DNA of 5,757 nt from an uncultured Oscillospiraceae bacterium (GTDB lineage: Bacteria; Bacillota; Clostridia; Oscillospirales; Ruminococcaceae): contig CAJULF010000097.1 in the NCBI GenBank assembly GCA_910587135.1, forward strand, positions 1 to 5,757. Reading direction: 5' to 3'. Shown here one piece after another: positions 5,752 through 5,757 of this stretch. Under the pieces are notes generated by a model. That model searched no databases, was not told the DNA's origin, and saw only the letters and a program-made list of their open reading frames with translations. The translations under genes and the position numbers were made by a program. How positions within the stretch are numbered: the first letter of the stretch is position 1; every line of letters starts with the position of its first letter.

Positions 5752-5757
5752 ACAAGT

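Noticed and set aside
1..5757. CRISPR array, insertion-sequence ends, tRNA, attachment site or oriT
   Set aside because: I found no regular repeat-spacer series, no transposase frame with terminal repeats, no tRNA-like fold and no relaxase-nick-like dyad that I could support.

Overview
This window looks like part of an integrated conjugative element (ICE/CTn type) from a gut-associated clostridial Firmicute, of the Ruminococcus/Oscillospiraceae kind. The reasons are a VirB4-type conjugation ATPase closely matching my memory of such elements, strong Gram-positive Shine-Dalgarno sites (AAGGAG, GGAGG, and GGAGGTGAT complementary to the 16S tail), sigma-A-like promoters and TTG starts. The taxonomic call is inference; no rRNA, tRNA or integrase is present to confirm it. 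All convincing genes lie on the minus strand, so transcription runs from the right edge to the left.

In transcription order: a short regulatory region at the right edge (5665-5757) holds a minus-strand promoter, a 7-bp-arm dyad and, pointing the opposite way, a perfect-consensus plus-strand promoter that leaves the window. Next comes a 66-residue protein (5464-5664) carrying a Fic-N-terminal-like motif. It is followed with no gap by a TTG-started 192-residue protein (4885-5463) that looks like the detached N-terminal domain of a VirB4/TraC ATPase. A very acidic 343-residue protein (3861-4892) overlaps that gene by 8 bp. The VirB4 ATPase motor (2041-3864) has a TTG start that overlaps the previous stop by 4 bp (TTGA). 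These four genes read as one translationally coupled conjugation operon.

After virB4, a gene with its own promoter and a terminator directly behind it (376-1977) encodes an AAA ATPase of the AAA_14/DUF4143 type with a PD-(D/E)xK nuclease-like C-terminal motif. It is best read as cargo lodged in the transfer operon. The left edge (1-316) holds the start of a membrane-anchored protein resembling the N-terminus of the CD1108-family (cell-wall hydrolase) proteins of clostridial conjugative elements.

The core machine is conventional: the VirB4 motor plus its N-terminal partner would power a type IV secretion channel, and the CD1108-like protein would open the peptidoglycan. The unusual parts are the two genes lodged among the core genes (the acidic protein between the VirB4 pieces and the ATPase/nuclease after virB4) and the Fic-like mini-protein that heads the operon. 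No gene-free stretch exceeds 93 bases.
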